Position numbers and translations under genes: made by a program
Notes under the pieces: model-generated
What the model was told of the DNA's origin: nothing
The model's database searches: none
The model's input: the letters and a program-made list of their open reading frames with translations, nothing else
Assembly: GCA_003290165.1 (NCBI GenBank)
Contig: QNQO01010738.1
Span: 47,923-111,922 of the forward strand
Reading direction: 5' to 3'
Source of the DNA: Berberis thunbergii
Lineage: Eukaryota; Streptophyta; Magnoliopsida; Ranunculales; Berberidaceae
Length of the DNA stretch: 64,000 bases
In this document: one piece after another, positions 12,801 through 23,515 of the stretch
How positions within the stretch are numbered: position 1 is the first letter of the stretch
Layout: every line of letters starts with the position of its first letter

Positions 12801-12903
12801 GTGCACCAAGTGATGATGTTGTTGTATGGATTAGAGCTAATTTGCCAATGGAAACAATTCCATTGTTAGAAAATAACACAAAAAAAAGGAAAAGAAAATA
12901 AGA
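9818..12903 (+). pseudogene. Decayed CACTA transposase (TNP2/TnpD type)
   Basis: Domains appear in the standard order. At 9840-10070 is the Transpos_assoc region (YIRGVETFLDFAF, PCRKCFNG, YHGE). At 10370-10640 comes the zinc-binding start of Transposase_21/TNP2 (CRKEH, YCLTCGESRW, HFPL), then AYSERAPEND-type remains. At 11170-11215 is PLDHKWRDNKRNFDG. At 11360-11900 is DUF4218 (SHDCHVILQRLL, FFDVMVHLSIHL, YRWMYPIERY, LKSYVRNKSRLEGSIAEGYI). At 12290-12720 is DUF4216 (YYGVLIDVVELQY, FKCDW). The family cuts and pastes CACTA ends in the nucleus. Many stops and frameshifts and an internal deletion of TNP2 make this copy non-functional. An intron probably lies at about 12033-12242. Confidence 0.88.
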
Positions 12904-13003
12904 GAGTTGATGTTTGAACTATGGTAATAGAATAGTCATCAAATGTTATAATGTATTATTATTATGTTATGGCTCTAGCTCACTTTTTGTGCATTTTTTA
13001 GGT

Positions 13004-14065
13004 ATGGCGTCACGACCACTGAGAATTGATAGGTCACCCCCATTCCATTCGGAGGAGTCTTCCCCTAAAATTGAGTCAAGTTCTTCTGGTATTTTTACTC
13101 ACTCTAAACAATATAAGCACCATTTTTCTTATAGAAATTGTACTTAAAATAAAAAAAATTAACATTAATAATTTCCTTTACATAGGTAGCACGTGGACGA
13201 GCATTGGGACAGAAGGTAGCAAGTCTACCAAAAGGAACAAAACTGAGTCTGGAATTTATGACAGACATTGTGTAATAAGAGAGCACATGCCATTATTTGT
13301 GTTTCAACAAGGAATTGTCGTCCGAAACATACAAGTTACATCTATTGCTGCTCCGTCCTGGAGAAAACTTGAGTCGGTATTGGTACAAAGATGCAAGTTA
13401 CATCTATTACTGCTCCGTCATGGAGAAAACTTGAGTGAGAAACATGCAAGTTACATTTGTTGCTGCTCCGTCATGCAAGTTACAAAGATATAAAGGCCAA
13501 AATGCTTGAGTCTGTATTGGTACGTATCTTATCATTATAATATATGTGTATATATATATATTGGTCACATATGCTAGATTTGATCAAATTTGCTCTTTAT
13601 TCAGGAGAAGTTCGACATAGGGGATGATCCAGAAAAAAAGTTCTTAATGAAGGAAATGGGAAAAAAATGGAGGGACTACCGATCTGAAATGAATAAGGAC
13701 TATTATGATATACATGAGACAGATGAGGAACGACTTCAAAATCGACCACCATTTGTAAAAGAAGAAGATTGGAAATGGTTGATAAAAGAACATTGGGGAA
13801 CGTCAAAGGTTAAGGTATGTACCTAAACCTTGATATAATATCACACTTGATTTTAATATACTAGCCAAACTGAAAGAACCCTAGTTTTAAGCAAGGATGC
13901 ATGAATACAAACACCCGTGTCGTGTCAGATACGGACACGACACGCCGACATGATTACTTTTTGCCCTATTTGTATTTAAGCAAGGATGCATGGATAAAAC
14001 TCTCCTAGATTAACTATAAATTGGTGGTACCTTAAGTTATGGCGGCAAACATGGACAAGACTAGT

Positions 14066-14114
<49 letters not shown>

Positions 14115-14575
14115 CTCTTTGGCTCCATTCATCAGGAGACTTGACTTTGTAGATGATGGAGTATCCTTTCATACTGTTATTATTCAACAATTTTTACATT
14201 ATATATGCATACTTCATTCTTGATGACATAGTTTTTCAAATCCATTTTTAATAAATTCAGGAATTGTGTAATAAGAATAAAGACAGGTGTGACATACAAT
14301 AAATGCTTCATCATGCAGGCAGAAAATCCTTCGCCATAATTTAGGATGAAGAGGTTAAGTAAAAAATGTTTGAGATTTTGTGTTTGAATATCAACTTAGT
14401 GGAAATATAGTTACTCATTTGTGTACGTTTTCTATTGTTGCCAGATTAAAAGGACAGGAGTTCGCCCATCTCGTATCAGGATGTTTGAGCTTGCTTATAC
14501 AAGCAAAGATGGATCATATTCAGATGTTTGAACTTGCTGAAACGACACTTTCAGGTTGCAGGTTGAGCTAAGTTC
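13004..14575 (+). pseudogene. Second CACTA gene with Transposase_24 domain (Ptta/En/Spm), probably exons of a TnpA-like protein
   Basis: Exons with plausible splice sites are seen. The first starts MASRPLRIDRS. The second, after an acceptor at about 13183, reads VARGRALGQKVASLPKGTKL. The third, after an acceptor at about 13603, reads EKFDIGDDPEKKFLMKEMGKKWRDYR to WLIKEHWG, the core of Pfam Transposase_24. A later piece near 14440-14525 reads RTGVRPSRIRMFELAYTSKDGSY, matching that domain's C-terminal part. In En/Spm the partner protein binds subterminal repeats. The middle (13270-13500) contains three copies of a short stretch with ACATGCAAGTTACAT-like sequence and is broken, so the gene is probably dead. 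Confidence 0.75.
13880..14114. repeat. AAGCAAGGATGCATG direct repeat, CGTGTCGTGTC inverted motif and 44-nt T run
   Basis: The 15-mer occurs at about 13891 and 13979. Between them CGTGTCGTGTC and GACACGACACG form an inverted pair. A pure T run fills 14071-14114. These lie in the second transposase gene, between its third exon and the later piece. Confidence 0.7.
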
Positions 14576-15009
14576 ATGGCAGATTTGCACGTTGATAGGG
14601 TTATTTGCCTGAAAATGATTTTTTTTTTAATGCAGGTTTGATAACATTACTATCAGACATGATTGTAGACTCATCAAAATAGCTTCATTGAATCCAAAAA
14701 TTTTGAAGGATTAATGGTGCAGAGAAGCTGGATACAGTGACTCTGAAAGCTAAAATTTCAGGCCAGTTCACTTCACTTGCCAAACTTGCTTCTTCTTTAG
14801 GTATCATCTCAAACTCTTTATTTTCGTTGTTCATTTATTTTTTGTTAAATATCTCTGATGATGAAACTGTGATCTTACAGGGCACTTCATGAAGAAGAGG
14901 TGAGGCCAAAGAGAAGACAAACCAAGCTCCAGTTCTTTTACCTAACCATGACAGCAAGTTTCGCATACTATAGTTCCCAACTATATGTTCCAATCCATTA
15001 CTGCCATAT

Positions 15010-16390
15010 CCTTTGTTTATTGGATATGGAAGGACTCTGCCAGAGAACCAAAGTTGATGCCATCAATTGCTGAAGATCTTGATCGCCGAACATTTCTTTA
15101 CAACCTCATCATGCCAATTATGAATTAGTAAGACCTTGTTTCTATATGCATTTCTCTTCAATAGGAAGGTAAAACAAAAAACTGATGATGTGATAAATCC
15201 ATTGCCGGATTTTTGCTTTTGATGTGATAAATGTCGTATAATATTTAAATGATAATTTTATTCTTATGTGAAATGACTGAAAAGGGGCATTAATAGGTGG
15301 AGTTGGTGTGTCGCGCATGATAGAATATATATTATTCTGGTGCGTGACTAATGTAGTCTTATATAATTTAGCGATATTAGGATATCCATTACTGCAGAAT
15401 AAAATGGACTCCTTTGGTTTCATAAGTTGCCAATTTTGGTTTGGATTTCCTTAGTGCAGTTCTTATATGAAAGTTTTAAATAAATGTGTCGTACTGGAAA
15501 GATTATTCTTCTAATTCTTTTTACACCCTTTCACCTGAATGTACTTCTTCAGATTTGTCCCTGGAATATATCGACTCCAAGTTCTTCGCCTTGATGAAGT
15601 TTCCGCTTCTGTATTCCTCAGAGCTATTAGCTTTCTCGAGCACAATTGGGCCCAAATATGTGATGACATCCGAGCAAGCCAGCTAGGCCCAATGATTACA
15701 GACTCTGAGTGCAGATTAGCTATGTTGGGCATACTTAAATCACTTGATCCAGAAGTGCCCAAGGACAAGCCTGTCGGCATGGCCAATGTTGGACTTGGCT
15801 GCCATTATGAACTCGTCGTTATGACTTATGCTGGTAAGTTACGATCCTCTATTACAATGGTCATAATGCAACAATTAGTAGTGAAAAACTGACTAAAAGG
15901 CATGTTAGATTCCAAGTAGTTTTCCATTATAATGGTCACTATGGAATTATTGTCATTGCTGGACCAAGCCCTTATGGATAGATTGTTGAATTATCTTTTT
16001 CTACAGTGCAATTTAATCTTCAAGTTAGATAAAATTCAATTAAAGGATTTTATTGTGTTTTGGTACAAGGACTATACAGGTACCGCATTGGAGATGCTAT
16101 CCAAGTGGTCAGATTCCATAACCAAGCCCCACAACTCCGTTTCTTCTACAAGAGGAACGCCATTTTGAGCATTGACAATGACAAAACAAATGAAGAAGAC
16201 CTCCATAAGAGTGTCATCATAGCAAAGAAACTCTTGGTACCCTACAATGCATTACTCGTAGAATACACCAATTATGCAGATACATCATCAGTACCAGGCC
16301 ACTACGTACTGTTTTGGGAGATTGTACACTACCATGCAAATGGGGTGATAAGTCCAATGAGGTCCCAAATTCTTGAAGAATGTGCATAGC
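15010..16390 (+). pseudogene. Captured GH3 acyl-acid amido synthetase fragment
   Basis: Three plus-strand pieces. The first (about 15050-15126) reads LMPSIAEDLDRRTFLYNLIMPIMN. The second (15553-15833, with ag acceptor and gtaagt donor) reads VLRLDEVSASVFLRAISFLEHNW and ITDSECR, then jumps to DKPVGMANVGLGCHYELVVMTYA. The third (16070-16390) reads GLYRYRIGDAIQVVRFHNQAPQ, LSIDNDKTNEEDL, VEYTNYAD and PGHYVLFWEI. GH3 enzymes adenylate auxin, jasmonate or other acids and couple them to amino acids in the cytosol. The order is right, but several hundred residues are deleted inside the second exon and the N- and C-terminal parts are missing. The junction of the last two exons keeps phase (G split as G|GA). 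The frames of the last two pieces are open. Confidence 0.88.
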
Positions 16391-16603
16391 CATGGAAGAA
16401 GCCCTTGATTACGTGTACTATCTGCTACCGTTTCGCATGTAGCCCTCTTCCATGGAAGGTAGTTCTTTTCCATGAATTTGTACTTGGTTTTATGCATAAA
16501 CTTTGATGGCATGAAGTCGTACTTATAGACATTGTTGCCTAATATTTGCATGTAGGCATTTTATTTGTGCTAACATTGAACATTATGATTCAATGCTTGA
16601 TAG

Positions 16604-16862
16604 GACAATTTGGAACAAAACAATGGAGACGTTCCGAGATCAGTTTGGCGATGTCCACACTAGGTTGATGAAGAAGAATTATGATCCTGCTCCTCAATTG
16701 TGATCTTACTCACTTATGGTTTTGGTCATTGCGCTCTTAATTTTCACTTGCGAAGGATTTGGTGGGCAATTGCAACTTCCCTACTGGGGAGTCTTACTAG
16801 GAATTGCCTTGGCTTTTGTTTTCACCTTGCCCATTGGTATAATAACAGCTACAACAAACCAG
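16604..16862 (+). pseudogene. Captured exon of an OPT-family oligopeptide transporter
   Basis: After a tag acceptor the exon reads TIWNKTMETFRDQFGDVHTRLMKKNY, then a stop where the family has a Trp pair. It continues in the same frame with the membrane segment VLVIALLIFTCEGFGGQLQLPYWGVLL and FTLPIGIITATTNQ, ending at a gtaagt donor. These are hallmark sequences of plant OPT transporters, plasma-membrane carriers of peptides and metal chelates. Only this middle exon is recognised. It lies just downstream of the GH3 pieces in the same orientation, so readthrough could splice the two together. Confidence 0.85.
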
Positions 16863-17225
16863 GTAAGTTTTGTTTAAGAATTTGGAATGTACCTTTAGTG
16901 CAAAATTTTCTTGTCTTGCACAATTAGCACATATTCAGGGAAGTGAAATTCATTTACATTATATCATTTGAATCTCTTGATGTTACTGAATATTAGAGCA
17001 TCTTAGCCAACTCAAACATCTTGTTTAATGGCCGAGGCAAAATAGTAGATATTATGTTGGTAAGTGGTTAATTTACCCGTAAGCAAAACAAGTTCTTTGA
17101 ATTCTAATGATTGATTTTGCTCAATGAACTATTTCTTATATCACTGTTTGTTTTCCCTTCCCAATGACAAGTTTTATTTTTATTGATGTAGGTTGAGGTG
17201 CCTGGAAATTGATTTTTTTTTTCAA
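16863..17225. other. Unassigned segment of CACTA-A before the right-end repeats
   Basis: AT-rich, with no exon recognised. It may hold intron sequence of the captured transporter. Confidence 0.4.
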
Positions 17226-17610
17226 GGTATGTTAACATAACTGGCGCTTTCAAAGCGTGGCAAAATATCTTTATCGGCTCTATAAAGCGCCATTAAAAGG
17301 TTGTAAATACGGTTTTTTACAGGTTTGTTAGCACAACTAGCACTTTAAAAGCGTCGTAAAACATATTTATCGGCGTTTTAAAGCATCATTAAAAGGTTGT
17401 AAATATGGTTTTTGTACAGTTTTGTCAACACAGCCGGCGCTTTAAAAGCGTCACAAAATAAATTTATCGGCGCTTTAAAGCGCCATTAAAAGGTTGTAAA
17501 TATTTTTTTTACAGGTTTGTTAACATAACCAACGCTTGCAAAGCGTCGCAAAATATATTTATCGGCGCTTTATAGTTCCATTAAAAAGTTATAAATACGG
17601 CGTTTGTATC
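17226..17610. repeat. Tandem array at the right end of CACTA-A, about 96-bp unit, four copies
   Basis: Units start near 17226, 17321, 17417 and 17511. Each contains a GTTAACA/GTTAGCA start, an inverted GGCGCTTTAAAAGCGTC-like pair, TATTTATCGGCGCTTTAAAGC and CATTAAAAGGTTGTAAATA. Copies differ by a few bases each, mainly transitions. The array sits inside the terminal repeats and probably multiplies transposase-binding sites. Confidence 0.85.
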
Positions 17611-17846
17611 CAAATGGGAATTGACATATCCATTTCTTTAGTGGCACTTATATAAGCTATTACGGTTGTTTAAAAAGAGCCGTAAATGTAGATTTTAACC
17701 GGCGCTTCACATAAAGTGTCATTAATCTTTTGGCAACACATACTTTTTCCGGCGCTTTATAAAATGTCGTCAATGATCTAAACCGACACATTTTTCCCTA
17801 TACCGGCGCTTTTCGAAGCGCCGCTTAAAACAAGTCTGTTGTAGTG
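17611..17846. repeat. Right subterminal repeats and terminus of CACTA-A
   Basis: Inverted GGCGC/GCGCC units continue up to the terminal TTGTAGTG, mirroring the left end. Confidence 0.75.
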
Positions 17847-18015
17847 GGTATAACGTAGGTGTTATTTGGTGGGGAAATGGAGTTTCCATTATCCACTGGA
17901 GATTGGTTTATTGTGGTAGAGTATAACCTTCTTATAATTGAAATGTTAACTTGAGTTATGTCATTTTATTTTCGTAATTCATATCAACTATTTTCCAAAG
18001 CTATATAAAATGGAT

Positions 18016-18215
18016 CACTACAAGAAAAATGCCCATTAATAGCATTTCAAAAATGTTGGCGTTTTGGAAAACGCTGTGTCTGCCGATGCTATAATAGACC
18101 CAGTTTTAAAAACACTATAGTAAATTGGCCTTTTATAGCATTTAAAAAACGCTATGGTAGAGTCTACCATAGCGTTTTAGAAACACTATTGTAAGTATAC
18201 ATAGCAATTTTTTGT
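18016..18215. repeat. Left subterminal repeats of CACTA-A2
   Basis: At least four inverted units of TAGC..TTTT..GCTA type occur, including CTACCATAGCG and its near complement CGCTATGGTAG. This is the same motif class as CACTA-B, and differs from CACTA-A and CACTA-C. Confidence 0.75.
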
Positions 18216-18224
18216 TTTTTTTTA

Positions 18225-18440
18225 TTTAATTTCATTTGCTATCAAATGACTTTTTATTACATCTTATAATTTTTACTTCTAGAAAATAAAAATTTTAATG
18301 TGCCAAACTTAAACATTTCCATGAATGGAGGCAAAGTAATATAATTGATGAGATAATGTATTACATCGACTCACAAAATCTATCAAATTAATAATAAAGA
18401 TCAGTTCTCTGTATTACATCGAGTCACAAAACATTTCCAG
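18225..18440 (-). other. Conserved 3'-side block shared by four CACTA elements
   Basis: GCTATCAAATGACTTTTTA, then CTAGAAAATAAAAATTTTAATG and CCAAACTTAAAC, recur near one end of CACTA-C (42091-41960, opposite strand) and CACTA-D (59375-59500). The first 12 bases also recur in CACTA-B (25963). Read on the transcript strand this lies after the last exon, so it may act as a 3' UTR or end-processing module. Confidence 0.6.
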
Positions 18441-18469
18441 GTTTTCAAAACCTAAATAAAAAACTAAAT

Positions 18470-19887
18470 ATAAAGTACCACAGCTCCCTGTATTAACACC
18501 TTAACCACCTCAACAGAACCACAGTCATCTTCATCATCCACCTCAACAGAGCACTCCATTTTCCAGCAGGAGCTCGACCAATCAGCAACTTGATCACAAG
18601 GCCTCTTGCCAGCCTCGCTTAATCGACAAAGTCCCTGAAAATAATGTATAAGACTTTCAGATAGTTAAGAGAAAAGTTAATAGAAAATTTTGTAATAAAA
18701 GTAACCTGGGTTTACATAGGCTTTGAAACCTATCCATTCCATAACAAAGTGGTAACACAACAAACCTGAAATAAACGAAGGATTCTTGTACAACTTTCAT
18801 TAAATTTCTATAAACTATACATTAATTATGACAGCTAAAACCACAAAAAAACATTCCTTGCTGCATTTGAACACTAGTCACTAATTTGAAACTGGAACTT
18901 CTAGTTACCTCATTTTTACCATTACTTTTTCATTTCCGTCTAACTTTTTCTTTTTATTTTACAGCCCATTAGGGAGACATGGCATACATTTACGATCGCT
19001 AACTGCATTGCAATTAGTAAAAGAATTGCATCTGATATCATAATCAAGAATAATGAACAGTTGAATGATAGGCACCCTGAAGAAAACAGCAAAAGCATGC
19101 ATTAGAAACTTAATTCAGCTGAAGATAAACTGTAAAAAAATCTGTCAGACATTATATCGTTAGAGATGATATTAGTAGCTGAATTCTTTACCTCTTTTGG
19201 GAGGCTTGCATAACAATAATGATATTATAAGGAAGGAAAACTAAAGATCCTATCTTCAATCTTTGTGCGACAAAAAGGACACTCTAAACATGCAAGCGAA
19301 CAAGGTTTCCACACTGCAAAAAAAGATGCACAAGTAACTTTCAGCAGTAACATTATATTCGGATGTTTATGCAGCCAATCAACCGAATTTCAATGGGGGA
19401 ACATGCGGATGCTAGCAAACTAATGAAGAATCATTTAATCACCGCATTATGGAAAACAATATCATATGGGAAAAACCCCATTACAACCACTCATTATTGA
19501 AGAATTGATACCCACTATGAAAGGGATATATGAAAACAAATCGATATGACCACAGTAAATGATCAAGAAGTGGTCTTCCAAGTATGAAAAAATATTGGTA
19601 AGCATACAAGAAATCTAACTAGTGTGATAGTCAAATGACTTCCTGTTCTGATGTCGTCTACAACTCAATGGTTGTTTTAAATCCTACTTCAGTCTCTCCC
19701 GAAAATAAATTTCTTAGTCCAGTCTGTAACCACCAGCATCCTTGTGCTCTAACTGACTTGCTTATTGCAAAAGATGAAAGACAATCAAACAGAATAAATA
19801 TTATGTTCATTCAAGGTAAAGATGAAACATTACAATAAAATTCATAATTGTGATAGCGAAGAAACAGTAGTTAAATCGTAAGGTTAC
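18470..19887 (-). other. Exon-like terminal segment and unassigned DNA in CACTA-A2
   Basis: Near 18633-18470 a minus-strand frame after an intron-like cag reads LCRLSEAGKRPCDQVADWSSS and ends at a stop, which would make it a terminal exon; its parent gene is not recognised. The remainder to 19887 looks like intron or degraded sequence. Confidence 0.35.
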
Positions 19888-21352
19888 CTTGCATAAACGG
19901 AATACCATAGCCACTGTGAGTTGTGACCAATTGAAACCAAATCACCAGGCAATTGTGCTACTGTTTGCTCTCCTCCCAGTGGAACAAACTGTCCTAAATG
20001 CCGGTACCTTTGAATAATAACAAAAAGAATGCAAATCAATCTCCTTAGTTACAGCATCAAGAAGTTATTACATCTATGCTTATTCTGTGAACTTTAAGTG
20101 CATTGGCAGAGGATCTCAGATAGCCACAGGAAGGGATGAAGTAACCAATTAGAACTAGTTTATGAAGTTGAGGAAAGAGCCATGCTGAAATCAATGCTTA
20201 GCAAATAAAGAACTTAAGAGAAATATATGTACCTGAATGGCTGAAACCGATGACGTTCGGATTCCCTGAACCTAAGAGGCCCCTCTTGATTCTCTTCACA
20301 CTCCTTCATACGGTTAAAACACTTCACAAGATATTTTCCTTGTTGAGCAACAACCTAAAGTGATAACAAAGCATAACGTGAAAAACAATATTGGAATCAA
20401 TCTTCAGAATTTTGTTACTGAAACAGGAAGTTCATTCAGAACTTACCTGAGCAGTGGCAGGAAGATTCTTCATTTGTGAATTCACTTGGGACAGTGCCAC
20501 CTTGAACTTCTCAATATCCAGTTCAGTGGATTCCTTGTATTCATCTCCTTTAGTTTGCTTCAAAAGACCAACAATATTTTTCATCCATTTATTCTTCAGA
20601 TGAAGCTCCAACTGAGGGTATCTTTCATAGATGTCCTTCACAACAGCTTGGAACTCTTTAAACTCAGTGTTCCCAAATTATGTTTGTCTGCTTTCTTAAA
20701 TATCACTGCAATGTCTTCCTACAAGGACAATCCAAAAAACAAATTAGTAAAATAACACACCTAAGCAAACGGAACATAGAAAAGCTAGCATAATTTCAAT
20801 TGCGGGATAGGGATTGCTGATCATGCCAGCAAACACTTACCATGACCATGCGTTGATTAATAGTAGCACAATCACCTAGTGCATCTATTCCGTCACACCC
20901 ATCAATACGTAGCCATTCATCGGTTGCCAAAACACGTCTATTAGTCTGCATGGCATCAGAAAATACATTTTCTGAATAGAAGGTAAAAATCAGCAGTACA
21001 CTTATACGAAGAAATCCTCAATCTATAGCTAGATAATAGGAAAAACATTAGCCTTGATGTACAAGAATTCTAACCAAAACAAATCAAAGAACAAATATCA
21101 GAGAAATTCAAAGGTCCTGGATGACCAACCTGACCAATTTGCTTCATAAATTCTGATATCATCGAACGGGTGCCAATACCAGTTGACAAAACGATCATCC
21201 CATATGGATGTTAAGTAATTTGTCCACCATTTGTTTTTTCTTTGATACAGATGTCCTTATCAGTAACTTTTACAACCATTTTGCCTAATTTGACATCAAT
21301 ACCATCTCTTTGGAACTTCTCTTCAGCAAAAGTAGTGATTCTTTTATCAAAC
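19888..21352 (-). pseudogene. Captured external alternative NAD(P)H dehydrogenase (NDB type)
   Basis: Five consecutive minus-strand exons with consensus splice sites: 21352-21130 (FDKRITTFAEEKFQRDGIDVKLG, PYGMIVLSTGIGTR), 20945-20841 (NRRVLATDEWLR, ALGDCATINQRMVM), 20718-20447 (EDIAVIFKKADKHNLGTL, LKNKWMKNIVGLLK, NLPATAQ), 20355-20233 (VVAQQGKYLVKCFNR) and 20007-19888 (YRHLGQFVPLGGEQTVAQLPGD, SQWLWYSVYA). NDB proteins sit on the outer face of the inner mitochondrial membrane and oxidise cytosolic NAD(P)H with a calcium-binding EF-hand insert. The N-terminal half with the first dinucleotide fold and the C-terminal membrane-binding tail are absent. Stops in the first and third exons make it a pseudogene, but exon order and splice sites are intact. 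Confidence 0.88.
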
Positions 21353-21983
21353 CTGCAAGCAAATTCCAAAAGCATGAATATCACTTAGTAAAATGAAGCA
21401 GTAGCTTCAAAAATAGCCTTCAACTCCAAATAAGAGTTGAAACCTATTGACCAGTCTATGACTGCTCAATACATCAATAACCATCACTTAACCCCAAAAA
21501 AAAACAGTTATCAACTTCAAGCCAATGGTCCACATGGAAACCGTACACTTGGAAAAGTTCATGAAAGTATTCACACATAAAGAAATTCTTCAGTTACTAT
21601 GTCATGAAGGATATCTAGGTGGGATATATTTCCTCTTGTTAAGACTATTTTGTTATCTGCAATGAGATATAACAAAAGCTAGTGAGTTATATTTAGGCCA
21701 ACAGACTAAAAAATACTTCAGAAATCTAAAACATAGAGACACGGTCAGCCATTTTCTCTCATCTTTCAATCAATTCAAACAAGGTGAGCAATTCCACGTA
21801 ATATAGTTAAGACATGTATACAATACATAATTTCAATTCATGGACAAATAAGGTGAGAAAATACTTACTGCGAGGATGGACTTGGAAGGCCTAAGAGGGG
21901 TGCTGGTTGCCTTGCCTCATCGTGGAGGCTCTCGGTAACCAAAAAAGCATTGTAGGGAGGGCATGTTCTAACTTGTAAATTCC
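21353..21983 (-). other. Intron-like segment with one unassigned exon
   Basis: At about 21990-21868 a minus-strand open stretch (RTCPPYNAFLVTESLHDEARQ to LPSPSSQ) ends at a taagtat donor-like site. I do not recognise it as part of NDB. Confidence 0.3.
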
Positions 21984-22078
21984 CATCTTGACCACATAGA
22001 TCATCAGTCATCCTCATTTAATGTCTAGAGTTGCAGATAATGAATACTGCATCTTCCTATGTGGCCTTTGAAGCTACT
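21984..22078. repeat. 95-bp direct repeat, left copy
   Basis: The 95 bases starting CATCTTGACCACATAG and ending GAAGCTACT recur at 23421-23515 with no difference I could see. The two copies exactly bracket the inserted LTR piece. Confidence 0.85.
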
Positions 22079-23420
22079 TGATATTCACATAATTATGACA
22101 TAATATATCCCTTAATTTATATATGTTAGTGTTTCGATTATTATAATTTATAATAATTATTTCGTTTTCATGTCTTGGTAGGAATTTGAGCGTTAACGAT
22201 TAAATGGTATTAAGGCGACAGACAATTGGTCGATTCTAGTGGTGGTACAAAGCAGAGAGTCACATATCTAAACCTAACCCTAGTAAACCTAGATCCACCT
22301 AATTTAACCTAAGCCCAAATCCAAAAATGCTAACCTAAAAACCAAAGCCCAAGATAATAGAACCTTATTTAGCTCCCCTAATCTTAGAGAACCAGGGATC
22401 TCTTATTCTCTCCTCTTCCACATCCCCTCTCCCCTCATCTCCTTTCCAGCCACCACACCACCCTGCCGACAATCCTCGCTCGATAGGAGAGCCGGCAGCG
22501 TGATAATCCCACAATCACCACCTCCTCCTCGTCCTCTACCATCAGCCACCGCATCCTCACCCTGTTTCGCACACCAACAGCCGCCACCTTCTACCATCCC
22601 TCTCTCTGTTCCATCATCCTCACCGCCGCCATCCACCGTCGTCTCTCTCTCTCTCTCTCAGTCACTAGCACCGAGCACCACCACCATCAGCCGCGCACAA
22701 AACAGGGAGCAAGTCCCTGTTTCGCTCCCTCCTTCCTGTTTTCCTCTCTTCTCTTCGTCTCTCCCTCCTCCACTTCTATCTCTCTGCTCCAACCTCGCAA
22801 CCAGACCACGACAGAACGCACCACCTCAGCCGCCACCACCGCGAAATAGAGCCGCAACCACCGCGACTCTGTTCCGCCCCGCCACAGAGTCTTCTCCTCT
22901 TCTCTCGATTTCTCTTCGTCTCTCCCTCCTCCACTTCTCTTTCTCTGCCGCAACCTCGCCACCAGACCGCGCAATAACCACCACCCCGACGCGAAACAGG
23001 CCTCGCGACAGACGCCGTCCCTGCTCGCGACAGAGCACCCCCACTTCCCATTCTCGTTGTTTCCTCACTCTCTCTCTGTTCTTGCAGGTACCGGAGCCAG
23101 TTAGGGAGAAGAGAAGCTCGCGAGGAGCGAAGAACAAAGGCGGAGCAGGCTTCGTCTCGCTGGAGACGAAGGCGCAGCAGCGCGCGACTTTGGCGGGAGA
23201 AAACTGTTTTTCAAACAGTTCAGCTATTGACACCCCCGAGTTCTCTAAGAGCCACCACAGTGCCTTTAGCAGCCCTTTCCTCGGGATTCGCATTCGTGCA
23301 GAGATGAGTTGCAGCGTACCACATTATGAGGAGATGACCACCGCCACTATGATCAGCTAAACCCTTCGCCAAGGCTACGATGAAACCACAGGATCTCCTA
23401 GAGTTTGTATTATTTAAATT
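22079..23420 (+). mobile_element. 3'-truncated LTR (Tat/Athila-like) inserted in CACTA-A2
   Basis: It begins TGATATTCACATAATTAT and runs parallel to the 1.96-kb LTR at 30135-32092: same start, same TTTGAGCGT motif, same CT/CCACC-rich middle and same TTTTGGCGGGAGAAAACTG stretch. It stops after about 1.34 kb, short of the LTR end. Long C/P/S-rich reading frames in it come from low-complexity LTR sequence and are not genes. It is bordered by a 95-bp duplication, not the usual 5 bp. Confidence 0.75.
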
Positions 23421-23515
23421 CATCTTGACCACATAGATCATCAGTCATCCTCATTTAATGTCTAGAGTTGCAGATAATGAATACTGCATCTTCCTATGTG
23501 GCCTTTGAAGCTACT
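23421..23515. repeat. 95-bp direct repeat, right copy
   Basis: Second copy of the segment at 21984-22078, directly after the truncated LTR. Confidence 0.85.

Noticed and set aside
17226..17610. CRISPR-like regular repeats
   Set aside because: Spacers are not unique; whole 96-bp units repeat, and the array is a CACTA subterminal repeat in a plant genome.
22500..23360. 286-codon Pro/Ser/Thr-rich open frame
   Set aside because: Lies in the CT- and CCACC-rich middle of a retrotransposon LTR, with overlapping long frames on the other strand; no domain. The parallel LTR at 30135 does not conserve the frame.
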